A stretch of 49,366 nucleotides of DNA from Secundilactobacillus angelensis (GTDB lineage Bacteria; Bacillota; Bacilli; Lactobacillales; Lactobacillaceae), in contig NZ_JAAXLJ010000018.1 of the NCBI RefSeq assembly GCF_012641075.1, positions 1-49,366 on the forward strand. The letters are read 5' to 3'. Shown here one piece after another: positions 17,144 to 25,962 of this stretch (within the stretch, counting starts at the first letter, position 1; each line of letters begins with the position of its first letter). Below the pieces are notes generated by a model, which did not search any database, had not been told where the DNA came from, and saw only the letters and a program-made list of their open reading frames with translations. The position numbers were made by a program, and so were the translations under genes.

Positions 17144-17172
17144 TTGAACAAAGTGTGTTCTCATGTTAAACT
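17144..17172 (+). promoter_or_regulatory. promoter of surface protein 1
   Basis: TTGAAC (17144-17149), 17-base spacer, TAAACT (17167-17172) preceded by TGT (extended -10). Confidence 0.7.
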
Positions 17173-17237
17173 AAAGGGGTAGAGGTCACTATCCTCAGGT
17201 CTATATGTCCGTCTTTTGGGTTTGTAGGAGGGATACG

Positions 17238-20200
17238 ATGGATAAAAAAATTCATTATAAGCTTTATAAGGCAGGAAAATTTTGGGTGTCTGCAGCACTC
17301 ATGAGTGTTTCTATTATAGGGGCAATGGTTATCACTCAACCAACATTGGCAAAGGCTGACTCTATTCCACAGACTTCACAGGAAGTGAGTCAAACCGCTA
17401 CCGAGGGTACTAACCAGGATGCAACGAATAGCAGTGCCGTTGAAAGTGATTCCGATGTTTCGACTTCGGCAACACAACAAGCAGCCAGTTCGAATACCGC
17501 GGAGGCTAATAAGGCAGTCACATTAAGTCAAAATTCGGCAATTGAAACGTCTGAAAATGAAAGCGCTTCACAACCCGCAACGGAAGCAAAACAAGCCGTT
17601 GCAGCTGCGTCAGAACATCCAGTTGATGTTACGGACACGGCTCCGGTTTCAGTCAAAACGGAGGCTGCACAGAGTGAAACGCAAATTGGTGGTAATGCCG
17701 TCTTCTCAGTGGATGTTAACATTACTGGAATTAAAACAGAATTGAACAATGCCAAACTCGTAGTGGGCTTACCGACTGGCACAAAACCAGCCGATACCTT
17801 AGACCATTATGCCATCAATGATGTTACACCGGTTGCGGATGTGGACACAAATTCGTTAACGTATGATTTTGGCACGATCAACTCTGGTATTCATCAGATT
17901 GTGATTTATAACCTCAATACTGATAAAACGATTCTGAAGAAAGATGATGAACTAAAATTTACCACGGTCTTAACCGCAGATGATCAAACGACCGTTACTG
18001 GTGAGGCAGCGACGAAGATCACGGCAACGGATGCCACTTCTGAAACTTCGATTGCCTCAACCATCACCGGGCCAGATGGGACCGTTAAAAAATACGCTGC
18101 CAGTGGCGATAATATTGACTGGTCAATTGCTGGTCAAGTTTACACCGCTCAAGCGGGGGTTGAGTTGCTTGATCCTGACACACCATTGACTTTGACGTAT
18201 ACCGTCGACAAAAATTTAATTTTCAAAGACGTCACCAATGGCAGTGGTATTGAACTACCAGCACCGAACATAGTCACCAACGCTGACGGCAGTACCACTT
18301 TAACCTGGACGTTTAAACCGGGGACGCTCGCGGAACAGGCGGCACAAAACATTAAGTATGGTGTCAAAGTTAGCACTCAAGTCAAGCCTGATACATTGAG
18401 TTTTACGACCGTCACAAACGTTCCTGAACTTAGCTATACAACCATTACTGGCACTAAGGTGGATAAAAAAGCTAATCTGCCTGCCGCTTCGGTATTGGTG
18501 ACGAACAATAACCCTGAAAGTTATACCAAGGTGGGTAGTATCTTCATGATGGGGCAAATTTCAACTGCCGATGGGAATGGTGGTTACGATACGACTCAAA
18601 ATGTTACAACTAATTTAGATCCGGTGGTTGTTGCTGAAGACAACCCTGTTCTGAAATGGCTTGACATGGCCAATGAAGGCTATTTGGGAATACTGAATCA
18701 AGACACACTACATGAACTGTATGGCGATTATAACTACTATGCTATTGTACAGAATATTAATAAGGGCGAAGTACTGCAGTCGATTTATCTAAGTCCTGCG
18801 AAGTACCTGCCGAACATGACTTACTACAGTGACTATGGTATGCAGGATCTTAAAGTGGCACCAACGGTAACATTGGCGGTTCAATATGCAGGTGAAACCA
18901 GTTACCAATCACTTGCCGATAACTTAGCGATAGATGGATCAGAGAACGTGACCCGAGCGGAAATGATTCAGATGGGGCTTGATCCAGATAAGGATATTCA
19001 GCGGGTTTGGCTGTACTATCATAAAGACGGTCAGGGCGAGTTGCCAACCATCAACGCTGAAGATTTGACTGGCGATAATGCTTGGACGACCAATGCGGAT
19101 GGTACCCAAACTTCAAATTTACCAGCAGGTTCATATGCGCCACTGGGAATTTATGAACCGGTTCACTTCACCACAACGGTTAAGCCGGATTTCACGGGGA
19201 CGTTGTCACATGATTTCTTACCACAGTTTATTGTTCTGAAAAAGAATGCTGCGGAAGAAGATTATCCAGCACAATTCTATTTCCTTCAGACCGCTGATAA
19301 GGACTCAGGCCGAATCGAAACAAATGACCGGTTTGGCTTTTTAGCAAGTACCGTTGAAGTCACTTCAGAGCCGAAGGGGACTGCACAGATTGTGACGGCA
19401 AGTGTGCTGCTGGATGGGAAACCAGTTGGCTCACAACTAATTGCAGGGGAACATCAAGTCACGATTAATGCGCAATTAACATCAGATTCTCAAAGTCGAT
19501 TGGTGACTTCAGATGCATTCACGTCGTATACGCTATTGCCTAAAGGGGTCACATTAGGCACTCAAGATGCCAATGGCTTTATTAACGCTACGTTGGTTGA
19601 CCCTGATTATCAAGGAACAGGCCAACAACTGGTTAAATTAGTAAGTTCTGAACAAGGCTATTTGAACCCTGGTAGTACGGTCAGTGTCGGCTTTAACGTC
19701 GATATCAGTAGTACGGCGGATCCAACCCTGACCTTTGGTGTCACCTTTATGTCACCTGAAAAGGACATTCAAGTCCCAACATCAGTTAACGAGCAAAATG
19801 AACTCGCAGTGCTTGGAACGGATGCTTATGACTTTGATGGAAATGGTGATACAACGCAGGCAACGGTTTCCGCAAATGCCGTTTATAAACTATTGAAGTC
19901 AAGTACAGTTCACGTTATTGGGACGGTCACGAATGGAAGCACGATGGGGATTACCACGGATGCATACTCTGGTGACACGGTCACGGTTTCACTATTGACT
20001 AAGCCAGATACCGATGCTGATTTGCAAAATCTCAGTCTAGTAGACTGGTTACCAACACCGGGTGACACTGGGCTAACCACGAGTGATTCGCGGGGGTCCA
20101 CATTTACGCCAAGCTTGACTGGACCAATTACTCTACCGAGTGGTTGGAACGATAAAGTCACGGTTAAATATTCAACTGACCTTGCAAATGGAGTTGATCC

Positions 20201-20831
20201 AAGTGTTGCAACCTGGCAGAATGCTGATCAAATTAGTGATTGGTCAAAGGTTAGCGGCTTCTGGATTTATCTAGATCCATCAGCTGGCATCACTGTACCG
20301 GGTGGTCAACAGGTGATTACCTACAAGCTGGCTGTTCCATCCAAAACTGAGAAGGGATTAGTTGCTTATAACACTTTCTATATGAGTGCTAATCAGCTGA
20401 GCGCCACTGAACCGCAGCTCGTGGAAATCAAGACGTTAGGTGACAAACCAGAGAATCCTGAAAACCCAGGTAACCCTGGCAATGATACGCCACCAACTAA
20501 TACGCCAGAAACTCCACCAACCACGACACCAGAGACGCCACCGACAACTACCCCAGAAACGCCACAAAATACGGAGGAACCTGGTCAACCAGGAGTAGTA
20601 CCGGAAGAGACCCAGAAGGTAACGCCAAAGCAGGAAGTTTCTGAGGGTGAAGCGAAGACTACCGAAACCTTCCAAAAGACAGGTACCGAAAGTCAAACTA
20701 ATAATGCCAAAACCACCGCAGCATTGCCGCAAACCAACGATACACAAAGTACCTTTGCTAGTTTGGTCGGTATGTTGATGGTCAGCATCCTTGGCGCATT
20801 TGGAATTAAGCTTCGGAAACGACACGAATAG
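17238..20831 (+). CDS. sortase-anchored surface protein 1 (KxYKxGKxW signal, LPQTN)
   Basis: The 1197-residue cell-wall protein has a KxYKxGKxW-type signal peptide (KLYKAGKFW, about residues 8-16, cleavage near residue 40) and a Ser/Thr/Gln-rich segment to about residue 150. A long series of beta-rich domains of unrecognised type follows (about 150-1070), then a Pro/Thr wall-spanning repeat (PETPPTTT units, about 1085-1115). The C-terminus has LPQTN (about 1163), a hydrophobic helix and a KLRKRHE tail. The motif has Asn in place of the usual Gly. A longer start at 17205 exists, but GTAGGAGGG precedes the ATG at 17238 and the signal begins there. Adhesion is the likely role (inference); I recognise no defined binding domain. 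Confidence 0.9.
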   Translation: MDKKIHYKLYKAGKFWVSAALMSVSIIGAMVITQPTLAKADSIPQTSQEVSQTATEGTNQDATNSSAVESDSDVSTSATQQAASSNTAEANKAVTLSQNSAIETSENESASQPATEAKQAVAAASEHPVDVTDTAPVSVKTEAAQSETQIGGNAVFSVDVNITGIKTELNNAKLVVGLPTGTKPADTLDHYAINDVTPVADVDTNSLTYDFGTINSGIHQIVIYNLNTDKTILKKDDELKFTTVLTADDQTTVTGEAATKITATDATSETSIASTITGPDGTVKKYAASGDNIDWSIAGQVYTAQAGVELLDPDTPLTLTYTVDKNLIFKDVTNGSGIELPAPNIVTNADGSTTLTWTFKPGTLAEQAAQNIKYGVKVSTQVKPDTLSFTTVTNVPELSYTTITGTKVDKKANLPAASVLVTNNNPESYTKVGSIFMMGQISTADGNGGYDTTQNVTTNLDPVVVAEDNPVLKWLDMANEGYLGILNQDTLHELYGDYNYYAIVQNINKGEVLQSIYLSPAKYLPNMTYYSDYGMQDLKVAPTVTLAVQYAGETSYQSLADNLAIDGSENVTRAEMIQMGLDPDKDIQRVWLYYHKDGQGELPTINAEDLTGDNAWTTNADGTQTSNLPAGSYAPLGIYEPVHFTTTVKPDFTGTLSHDFLPQFIVLKKNAAEEDYPAQFYFLQTADKDSGRIETNDRFGFLASTVEVTSEPKGTAQIVTASVLLDGKPVGSQLIAGEHQVTINAQLTSDSQSRLVTSDAFTSYTLLPKGVTLGTQDANGFINATLVDPDYQGTGQQLVKLVSSEQGYLNPGSTVSVGFNVDISSTADPTLTFGVTFMSPEKDIQVPTSVNEQNELAVLGTDAYDFDGNGDTTQATVSANAVYKLLKSSTVHVIGTVTNGSTMGITTDAYSGDTVTVSLLTKPDTDADLQNLSLVDWLPTPGDTGLTTSDSRGSTFTPSLTGPITLPSGWNDKVTVKYSTDLANGVDPSVATWQNADQISDWSKVSGFWIYLDPSAGITVPGGQQVITYKLAVPSKTEKGLVAYNTFYMSANQLSATEPQLVEIKTLGDKPENPENPGNPGNDTPPTNTPETPPTTTPETPPTTTPETPQNTEEPGQPGVVPEETQKVTPKQEVSEGEAKTTETFQKTGTESQTNNAKTTAALPQTNDTQSTFASLVGMLMVSILGAFGIKLRKRHE

Positions 20832-20858
20832 AGTCATCATTTTACTGAGAAATCTTTG

Positions 20859-20888
20859 ACACAGCTGGTATTCGGCTGTGTTTTTTTT
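20859..20888 (+). terminator. terminator of surface protein 1
   Basis: ACACAGC (20859-20865) and GCTGTGT (20875-20881) followed by an eight-T run. Confidence 0.9.
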
Positions 20889-20959
20889 ATACGTGTAATT
20901 AGCGGGATGAAAAAGAAGTAATCTGCTAACTATAAGAACAGCATTGCGCTGGATTAATG

Positions 20960-21019
20960 TTGACATCGTGTCACTATCTGTTATACTAATCTTACAAATT
21001 AAGTGACACGGTGTCACTT
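20960..21019 (+). promoter_or_regulatory. hrtRBA promoter with two HrtR operators
   Basis: TTGACA (20960-20965), 16-base spacer, TATACT (20982-20987). Operator 1, TGACATCGTGTCA (20961-20973), overlaps the -35. Operator 2, AAGTGACACGGTGTCACTT (21001-21019), is a perfect 19-base palindrome just downstream of the start site. Both have the GACAC-N-GTGTC core (or a close variant) known from lactococcal HrtR sites. Confidence 0.85.
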
Positions 21020-21042
21020 GCGTTAGAAAGTGGGATTAATTC

Positions 21043-21555
21043 ATGGTTTCATCAACTTTTAAAAATTTACCAGCAGAAAAGCAAAGTCGGATTCGCCAGG
21101 CTTTGCTGACTGAATTTTCGCAGTATCCCTTAGCTGAAGCTCAAGTTGCGCGGATCGTGAAGAATGCAAATATCGCTCGCGGTGCTTTTTACAAGTATTT
21201 CGAAGATTTAACGGATGCTTACAATTATGAGTTTGGGATTGCGATGATCGATATTCATCGGACGATGCCAGAGCAGCCAACAGCTGATAATATCAACGCA
21301 TACGTGGACTCAATCCGAAGATTCATTAGCGAAACGGAGGAGAGGGGATATCGTCAATTGGTTAAACTGCATTATCAATACAATGAAGGATTTTTGGGCA
21401 GTAGGCCAACGGTGATACACGAAGATGGGAGCGGTCCAATACAGTGGGCAATGACAGTCCTTTATCACCAAACAGTCCGAGATATTGTCTTGGATCCAAC
21501 CAGTATGGATCCGCGGATTGAACAGTTGCGCACGATTCTAAAAAAAGTAAACTAG
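21043..21555 (+). CDS. hrtR: haem-sensing TetR-family repressor HrtR
   Basis: The 170-residue protein has an N-terminal TetR HTH (AEAQVARIVKNANIARGAFYKYFEDL, about residues 31-56) and a helical ligand domain. His72 (MIDIHRTM) is at the same number as one haem-ligating histidine of Lactococcus lactis HrtR, and His142 (VLYHQTV) is a good candidate for the second ligand (His149 in L. lactis). The family represses hrtBA until haem binds. The gene order R-B-A and the operator core also match. It precedes the permease gene and should be autoregulated by the twin operators. Confidence 0.88.
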   Translation: MVSSTFKNLPAEKQSRIRQALLTEFSQYPLAEAQVARIVKNANIARGAFYKYFEDLTDAYNYEFGIAMIDIHRTMPEQPTADNINAYVDSIRRFISETEERGYRQLVKLHYQYNEGFLGSRPTVIHEDGSGPIQWAMTVLYHQTVRDIVLDPTSMDPRIEQLRTILKKVN

Positions 21556-21572
21556 TGAAGGGGCATTACTCA

Positions 21573-22628
21573 ATGTTTTTAGCACTCAAAGAAATCAAAA
21601 AAGAAAAGGTCAGGTCGGCATTGATCATCTCCATGATTGTCTTGATTGGGTATTTAATTTTTATGCTGACGAGTTTAGCTCTCGGCTTGGCCCAGCAAAA
21701 TACGGATGCCATCAATTCATGGGATGCTAAGCGAATCACGTTAAACAGTAACGCTAATGTGGATATGCGACAGTCGTTTTTGACTAAAAAGCAGGTCGGT
21801 AATCTCAGTAAGCAGGAAGCTTTAATTGGGGAAACTTCGGCAGTGGCCAAGGCTGACTCGCATAAGCAATTGTCAGCGATATTTATTGGACTGAATGCCA
21901 GTCAATTTATTTATCAAAATCTGGATGTGACTGCTGGCCGTAAAGTCCACGATAATCATGAAGTAGTGGTCGATACAGCTTTTAAAACTGAAGGCTACAA
22001 ACTGGGCAGCACTTTTAAACTTAATGATGATAACCGAAATTATAAGATTGTTGGTTTCACTCAAAATGCGAAGTTAAATATCGCGCCAGTAGTCTATGGT
22101 CAAATGAGTGATTGGCGAACTCTCCGAAATATCACCGCAGGGCCAATCGGTTCAGCAGTCATTTCTCAAAATGCGAACTATAACAACGATACCAGTGGCG
22201 CCAAAACTTACTCCAAGCAACACGTTATTGACAAACTGCCTGGCTATCAAGCACAGAACATGACGTTTCTAATGATGATTGGCTTTTTGATGGTGATCTC
22301 ACTCATAATTATTGCCGTATTTCTGTATATTTTGACATTACAGAAACTTCCTAATTACGCCGTGTTACGTGCACAGGGAGTACCAAGCAAAATGTTGGTA
22401 GGAGCTACGTTGTCACAGTCAGTTTTGCTTGTGATTGGCGGTTTGGTGGTTGCAACCGCACTGACCGTGGTGACTGCATGGGTTATCCCTAGTTGTGTTC
22501 CGATTGCTTTTGACGTCCCAGCTTTGAGTGGGGTGGGTATCGGTTTAATTGTGATGGCGATGATCGGTAGCTTGATTCCAATCAAGTCCGTACTTAATGT
22601 TGACCCAGTGTCCGTGATAGGAGGTTAA
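21573..22628 (+). CDS. hrtB: haem-efflux ABC transporter permease HrtB
   Basis: The 351-residue MacB/FtsX-type permease has a first membrane helix near residues 14-36, a large extracytoplasmic domain (about 40-225) and three C-terminal helices (about 230-345) with the FtsX-like region. With HrtA it exports excess haem from the membrane. A GTG at 21555 overlaps the hrtR stop, but AAGGGG lies properly before the ATG at 21573. Middle gene of the hrtRBA operon. Confidence 0.85.
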   Translation: MFLALKEIKKEKVRSALIISMIVLIGYLIFMLTSLALGLAQQNTDAINSWDAKRITLNSNANVDMRQSFLTKKQVGNLSKQEALIGETSAVAKADSHKQLSAIFIGLNASQFIYQNLDVTAGRKVHDNHEVVVDTAFKTEGYKLGSTFKLNDDNRNYKIVGFTQNAKLNIAPVVYGQMSDWRTLRNITAGPIGSAVISQNANYNNDTSGAKTYSKQHVIDKLPGYQAQNMTFLMMIGFLMVISLIIIAVFLYILTLQKLPNYAVLRAQGVPSKMLVGATLSQSVLLVIGGLVVATALTVVTAWVIPSCVPIAFDVPALSGVGIGLIVMAMIGSLIPIKSVLNVDPVSVIGG

Positions 22629-22632
22629 AGTA

Positions 22633-23319
22633 ATGAGTTCATTTTCCGTAAAAAATGTCAATCAAATTTTTGGCACAGGTACTGCTCAAGTTCAGGCTTT
22701 ACATGATGTGAACTTTGAAGCCGAACCGGGTACTTTAAGCTTAATTATGGGACCTTCTGGATCTGGAAAAAGCACTTTTTTGACGATTGCGGGTGGGCTA
22801 TTGACCCCAACTTCAGGAACGGTGGAGGTCAATGGTATCAGCTATACTGATCGTTCTAAAAAGGAACGTGATGCATTGAGGCTTGATTCCATTGGGTTCG
22901 TTTTACAAGCCTACCACTTGCTGCCTTACCTCACCGTGGCCGATCAGTTTAAGCTAGTTGACAAGGTGAAACCTAAAGAAAATTTATCTAAAGCTGAGCT
23001 GGATAGTGTCCTTGATACATTAGGTATCAAAAAATTATTAAATAAATATCCTGGGGAATTGTCAGGTGGCCAGCAGCAACGAGTGGCTATTGCCCGAGCA
23101 CTTTATCCCAACCCAGCCATTATCTTGGCTGACGAACCCACGGCGGCGTTGGATAGTCCACGAGTTGCAATCGTTGGTGGTCTGCTGAAAGACCTGGCCG
23201 TGCAACATCATAAAGCCGTTGTGGTGGTAACTCATGATGAGCGATTGCTGGATTCAGCTGATCATCTGTATGAGATAAGGGATGGGTATTTGACAAAGAA
23301 GAAAATGGTTAAGCCGTGA
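22633..23319 (+). CDS. hrtA: haem-efflux ABC transporter ATPase HrtA
   Basis: This 228-residue ATPase belongs to the MacB/LolD-like class: Walker A GPSGSGKST (about 39-47), Q-loop VLQAYHLL, signature LSGGQQQRVAIARAL, Walker B IILADEPTAALD, and the switch His in VVVTHDERLL. It powers HrtB. It starts 4 bases after the hrtB stop, with AGGAGG inside the hrtB end. Known partners protect lactic acid bacteria from haem toxicity, which fits an organism that takes up but does not synthesise haem. Confidence 0.88.
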   Translation: MSSFSVKNVNQIFGTGTAQVQALHDVNFEAEPGTLSLIMGPSGSGKSTFLTIAGGLLTPTSGTVEVNGISYTDRSKKERDALRLDSIGFVLQAYHLLPYLTVADQFKLVDKVKPKENLSKAELDSVLDTLGIKKLLNKYPGELSGGQQQRVAIARALYPNPAIILADEPTAALDSPRVAIVGGLLKDLAVQHHKAVVVVTHDERLLDSADHLYEIRDGYLTKKKMVKP

Positions 23320-23381
23320 AGTTAACGTTGATGATTTGGGTAAATGAATTGTAGGGCTAATGAGGTTAATTAAGCTAGAAA

Positions 23382-23431
23382 AGCGCCATTCCAATAAGAA
23401 TGTACTCGTACACTCTCATTGGAATGGCGCT
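23382..23431. terminator. bidirectional terminator between hrtA and the HigA-like gene
   Basis: AGCGCCATTCCAAT (23382-23395) and ATTGGAATGGCGCT (23418-23431) form a 14-bp perfect stem, with T4 on the minus strand and a GTGTTTG tract on the plus strand. Confidence 0.75.
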
Positions 23432-23441
23432 GTGTTTGTCT

Positions 23442-23720
23442 CTACTGGCACCTACTGAATTTTGTTGCACTTCGTTGATAATCAGCATCTAGTTTTAATA
23501 ACAACTCAGCGGATAACCCAGAGCTACATTCAATTTGCTGAGCCATCATCGTGGTTAAATGCCGTTTATGGGAGAGCAATTCTAACATCCGTTGCGTACT
23601 GATACCAAGCTGTTGTGCCATTTTGTCAAAGCCAATTTGATAGAAGGGCATTATTGCTTGTAATGAGTCAGAGTGCGCAGTTTCATGATAATAGCGTGTT
23701 AGGTTGATTCGGTTTAACAT
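23442..23720 (-). CDS. HigA-like HTH antidote protein A (orphan)
   Basis: The 92-residue protein is a small XRE/HigA-type helix-turn-helix: a short N-terminal arm (YYHETAHSDSLQAIMPFYQIG), then HTH FDKMAQQLGISTQRMLELLSHKRHL and the typical HigA tail (QQIECSSGLSAELLLKLDADYQ). HigA antidotes normally pair with a HigB mRNA interferase; no HigB is next to it. AAAGGAGG fixes the ATG at 23720. A close paralogue lies at 25963-26223. It could be an orphan antitoxin or a repurposed regulator. Confidence 0.8.
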   Translation of the reverse strand: MLNRINLTRYYHETAHSDSLQAIMPFYQIGFDKMAQQLGISTQRMLELLSHKRHLTTMMAQQIECSSGLSAELLLKLDADYQRSATKFSRCQ

Positions 23721-23768
23721 GTTCTGAGCCTCCTTTGAATATGGCACGAATTCTCATCTAAATAAAAG

Positions 23769-23803
23769 ATTATAGTATGGTACGACTGCAATAATTTTAT
23801 TGC
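23769..23803 (-). promoter_or_regulatory. promoter and palindrome upstream of HigA-like gene A
   Basis: TATAAT on the minus strand (23774-23769) lies 14 bases downstream, in reading direction, of the perfect palindrome GCAATAATTTTATTGC (23788-23803), which is placed to overlap the RNA polymerase site; probable autoregulatory operator. The adjoining stretch 23804-24010 shows no gene. Confidence 0.5.
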
Positions 23804-24012
23804 CATCATAATATCACTCCCTAATGTCATTTTCCATAATGTCGAACCATGTTAAAGAGTGGGTTTGTTGAAAGCTGTAATAATGACTCTTTTAATCTGT
23901 TAAGGTCACAGCTGTACATTAATGAACGTATAATTCACAAGTGTTAGGGGTATTTTATTAGCAAGTTACAAATCGCCAAACTATTAAGATAATTAAAAAA
24001 TAATGAGTAGAA

Positions 24013-24032
24013 TTAAGTGCAATAGCACCTAA
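24013..24032. promoter_or_regulatory. palindromic element upstream of the SDR gene, copy 1
   Basis: TTAAGTGCAATAGCACCTAA is a near-perfect palindrome about 50 bases before the SDR start. The same element with its right flank recurs at 26512-26530. Likely operator for one of the two nearby MarR paralogues. Confidence 0.55.
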
Positions 24033-24082
24033 TTTGTGTTACCATTCACTTGATATTAAAAGCTTCAAGGGGGGCTAAGATC

Positions 24083-24802
24083 ATGAAACTTGCGAATCAT
24101 CATATTTTAATTACTGGTGGCACTGCGGGTATCGGTTTTGCGTTGTCCCAAAAGTTTGTTGAACTAGGTAATACCGTATTAGTTGTGGATAGCAATGAGG
24201 AAAAACTTGATGAAGTTAAAAGTATATTACCGGATTTGGTAACGTTTAGAGCTGACTTAAGTGATGCTGATGAGCGCCGACGACTGGCGAAGTGGGTTCA
24301 GTCAAACTTCTGGCAATTAGATGTGTTGATTAATAACGCAGGAATTCAGCGGGGGATAGATCTTAAAAGATTTGAAAATCTGCAGTCATGGGACTGGTAC
24401 CATCACGAGTTAGCAATGAATTTTGAGGCACCGTTGCACTTAACGTTACTTCTATTAGCGCTAATTACCAGACATAAAGAAAGCGCTATCATGAATGTGT
24501 CATCTGGTTTGACAATGACAACCGGTGCCCGCACACCTATTTTTACGGCATCAAAAAAAGCCGTGCATGGATTTACCCAGAGTCTGCGGCTTCAGCTAGA
24601 AAATTCTAATACCAGTGTGTTTGAAATTTTGCCGCCGTCTTTTGATAACGATATCGGCAGTCGTAGTGATCAGACTTTCGGCAGTGAGTTAGACAATTTT
24701 GTCTCAGCAGTGATGGATCAGCTTGAGGATGGTTATCCCGAGATCACTTTTGATACTTCTTGGACTGAATATGCTCGATTAAGAAATAATCTCAAATTTT
24801 AA
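24083..24802 (+). CDS. SDR-fold protein lacking the catalytic tyrosine (DltE-like)
   Basis: The 239-residue SDR-fold protein has the cofactor motif TGGTAGIG (11-18), NNAGIQRG and an active-site Ser in MNVSSG. The YxxxK position reads FTASK: Phe154 replaces the catalytic Tyr while Lys158 remains (codon ttt at 24542). The overall pattern resembles the DltE/YvrD-like SDR group. Without the Tyr, ordinary alcohol/ketone chemistry should be weak or altered. GGGGGG precedes the ATG at 24083. The stop is 3 bases from the end of the convergent MarR gene. Confidence 0.8.
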   Translation: MKLANHHILITGGTAGIGFALSQKFVELGNTVLVVDSNEEKLDEVKSILPDLVTFRADLSDADERRRLAKWVQSNFWQLDVLINNAGIQRGIDLKRFENLQSWDWYHHELAMNFEAPLHLTLLLLALITRHKESAIMNVSSGLTMTTGARTPIFTASKKAVHGFTQSLRLQLENSNTSVFEILPPSFDNDIGSRSDQTFGSELDNFVSAVMDQLEDGYPEITFDTSWTEYARLRNNLKF

Positions 24803-24804
24803 AG

Positions 24805-25245
24805 TCACTCAGGTTTATGCTCAATCAGTTGTCGTAACTGGATGACGGTCTGATAGGCCCTTTTTTGATCAGGCTCTAGTTCTGTTAATAATGAGGCGTT
24901 CAAGTGATTGATATGCCGTTCAATACCACGGTTGATAGTTGATCCTTCCTCGGTTAAAAATAATTGGGTCACTCGTTTATCCACTGGACTGGTTGATTTT
25001 CTAACGAGTCCTTTTTTGATGAGTTGGTTTACCGCCCGAGTGATCGAACTAGGATTGAGATGAACAAGTTGGTTAAAATCATGTTGGGAAATACCCGGGT
25101 TGGCACCGATCTTCATGACATAGAAATAATTGGATGAATTGACTTCAAAGGGTGCCAATACATTGTTGATATGGTTGGTAATTGCTAAGTTTAATTGTGC
25201 AATTTGTTGAACAAGATCAATTTCTGATAAATTGCCCTGGGTCAC
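24805..25245 (-). CDS. MarR-family regulator A
   Basis: The 146-residue winged-helix protein has DNA-binding helices in PGISQHDFNQLVHLNPSSITRAVNQLIKKGLV (about residues 50-81) and the MarR wing basic motif SPVDKRVTQLFLTEEG. The protein at 26578-27024 aligns over its whole length. The frame opens with TTG at 25260; the GTG at 25245 has AAGGTG upstream and matches the start of the paralogue, so it is preferred. Divergent from the CMD-family gene, which is its likely target. Confidence 0.85.
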   Translation of the reverse strand: MTQGNLSEIDLVQQIAQLNLAITNHINNVLAPFEVNSSNYFYVMKIGANPGISQHDFNQLVHLNPSSITRAVNQLIKKGLVRKSTSPVDKRVTQLFLTEEGSTINRGIERHINHLNASLLTELEPDQKRAYQTVIQLRQLIEHKPE

Positions 25246-25274
25246 TGAAAACACCTTCAATTCTCTAATATGGA

Positions 25275-25288
25275 TATCTCTTTAGATA
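25275..25288. promoter_or_regulatory. palindrome between MarR A and the CMD gene
   Basis: TATCTCTTTAGATA (5+4+5) lies 30 bases before the MarR A start; candidate MarR operator. A TGGTAGAAT extended -10 for the rightward gene is further right, near 25370. Confidence 0.4.
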
Positions 25289-25401
25289 CAGTATACCAAA
25301 GTTACGCGGTTTTGAATCTAACGGAATCATGTCTAGTGGTCTGCCGATATCTGTCTGAAAGCGTTTTATGGTAGAATGGTAGGGAATAGGAGGTATCTAA
25401 A

Positions 25402-25749
25402 ATGACAGTTAATTACAATGATGAAATGAACGCACTTAACGCGTCGTACAAACAGGTTTTTTCTTCAGTGGGAGAGGCTGGTACCGGCTTCCGTCAGTTA
25501 CACGCGGACGCTGTAGCTGATGGCGTGTTAGATTCTAAAACCAAAGAACTGATGGCGGTGGCCGTTGCAATATCGATTCGCTGCGAAGGCTGCATTACCG
25601 ACCACGTCTACAATGCAGTGAAAGCAGGCGCAACCGAGGAGGAAATCAACGAAACGGTCAAAGTTGCCATGATGATGAGTGGCGGTCCTGGTGTGATTTA
25701 CGGTGGTAAGGCTTTAGCAGCAGCGAAAACGTTCTTAGCTGCTAAGTAA
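25402..25749 (+). CDS. carboxymuconolactone decarboxylase (AhpD-like) family protein
   Basis: The 115-residue all-helical protein carries the CMD/AhpD CxxC-xxxH motif: Cys61, Cys64 and His68 in RCEGCITDHVYNAVKAGATEEEI. With this motif, family members act as peroxidase partners or disulfide reductases, not as true decarboxylases. AGGAGG precedes the ATG. Divergent from a MarR regulator, a pairing common for oxidant- or electrophile-inducible genes (established for the family; inference here). Confidence 0.88.
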   Translation: MTVNYNDEMNALNASYKQVFSSVGEAGTGFRQLHADAVADGVLDSKTKELMAVAVAISIRCEGCITDHVYNAVKAGATEEEINETVKVAMMMSGGPGVIYGGKALAAAKTFLAAK

Positions 25750-25880
25750 TCTAAAAGAGGTTGTGGATGATGCCGATTTAGTAAGTATCTGAATCAAAAT
25801 TTCGCTAATAATTGGACATTTATTCAATACTTCAGCCTAGTTTAACTATGATCCACCATTCAGATTCCAGTCATTTAACA

Positions 25881-25928
25881 TAAATAATGCCAACTCCCGA
25901 AACAGTCCTTGGGAGCTGGCATTATTTA
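25881..25928. terminator. bidirectional terminator-like hairpin
   Basis: TAAATAATGCCA-A-CTCCC (25881-25898) pairs with GGGAGCTGGCATTATTTA (25911-25928), one mismatch, between the convergent CMD and HigA-like B genes. Confidence 0.65.
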
Positions 25929-25962
25929 CGTTAAGTTCTGGAATCTAACGAGTTTTATCACA

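Noticed and set aside
20436-21017. 193-codon open frame on the minus strand opposite the end of surface protein 1
   Set aside because: It is the antisense of the Pro/Thr repeat and of the hrtRBA promoter; the translation is Trp/Arg-rich low complexity, with no ribosome binding site.
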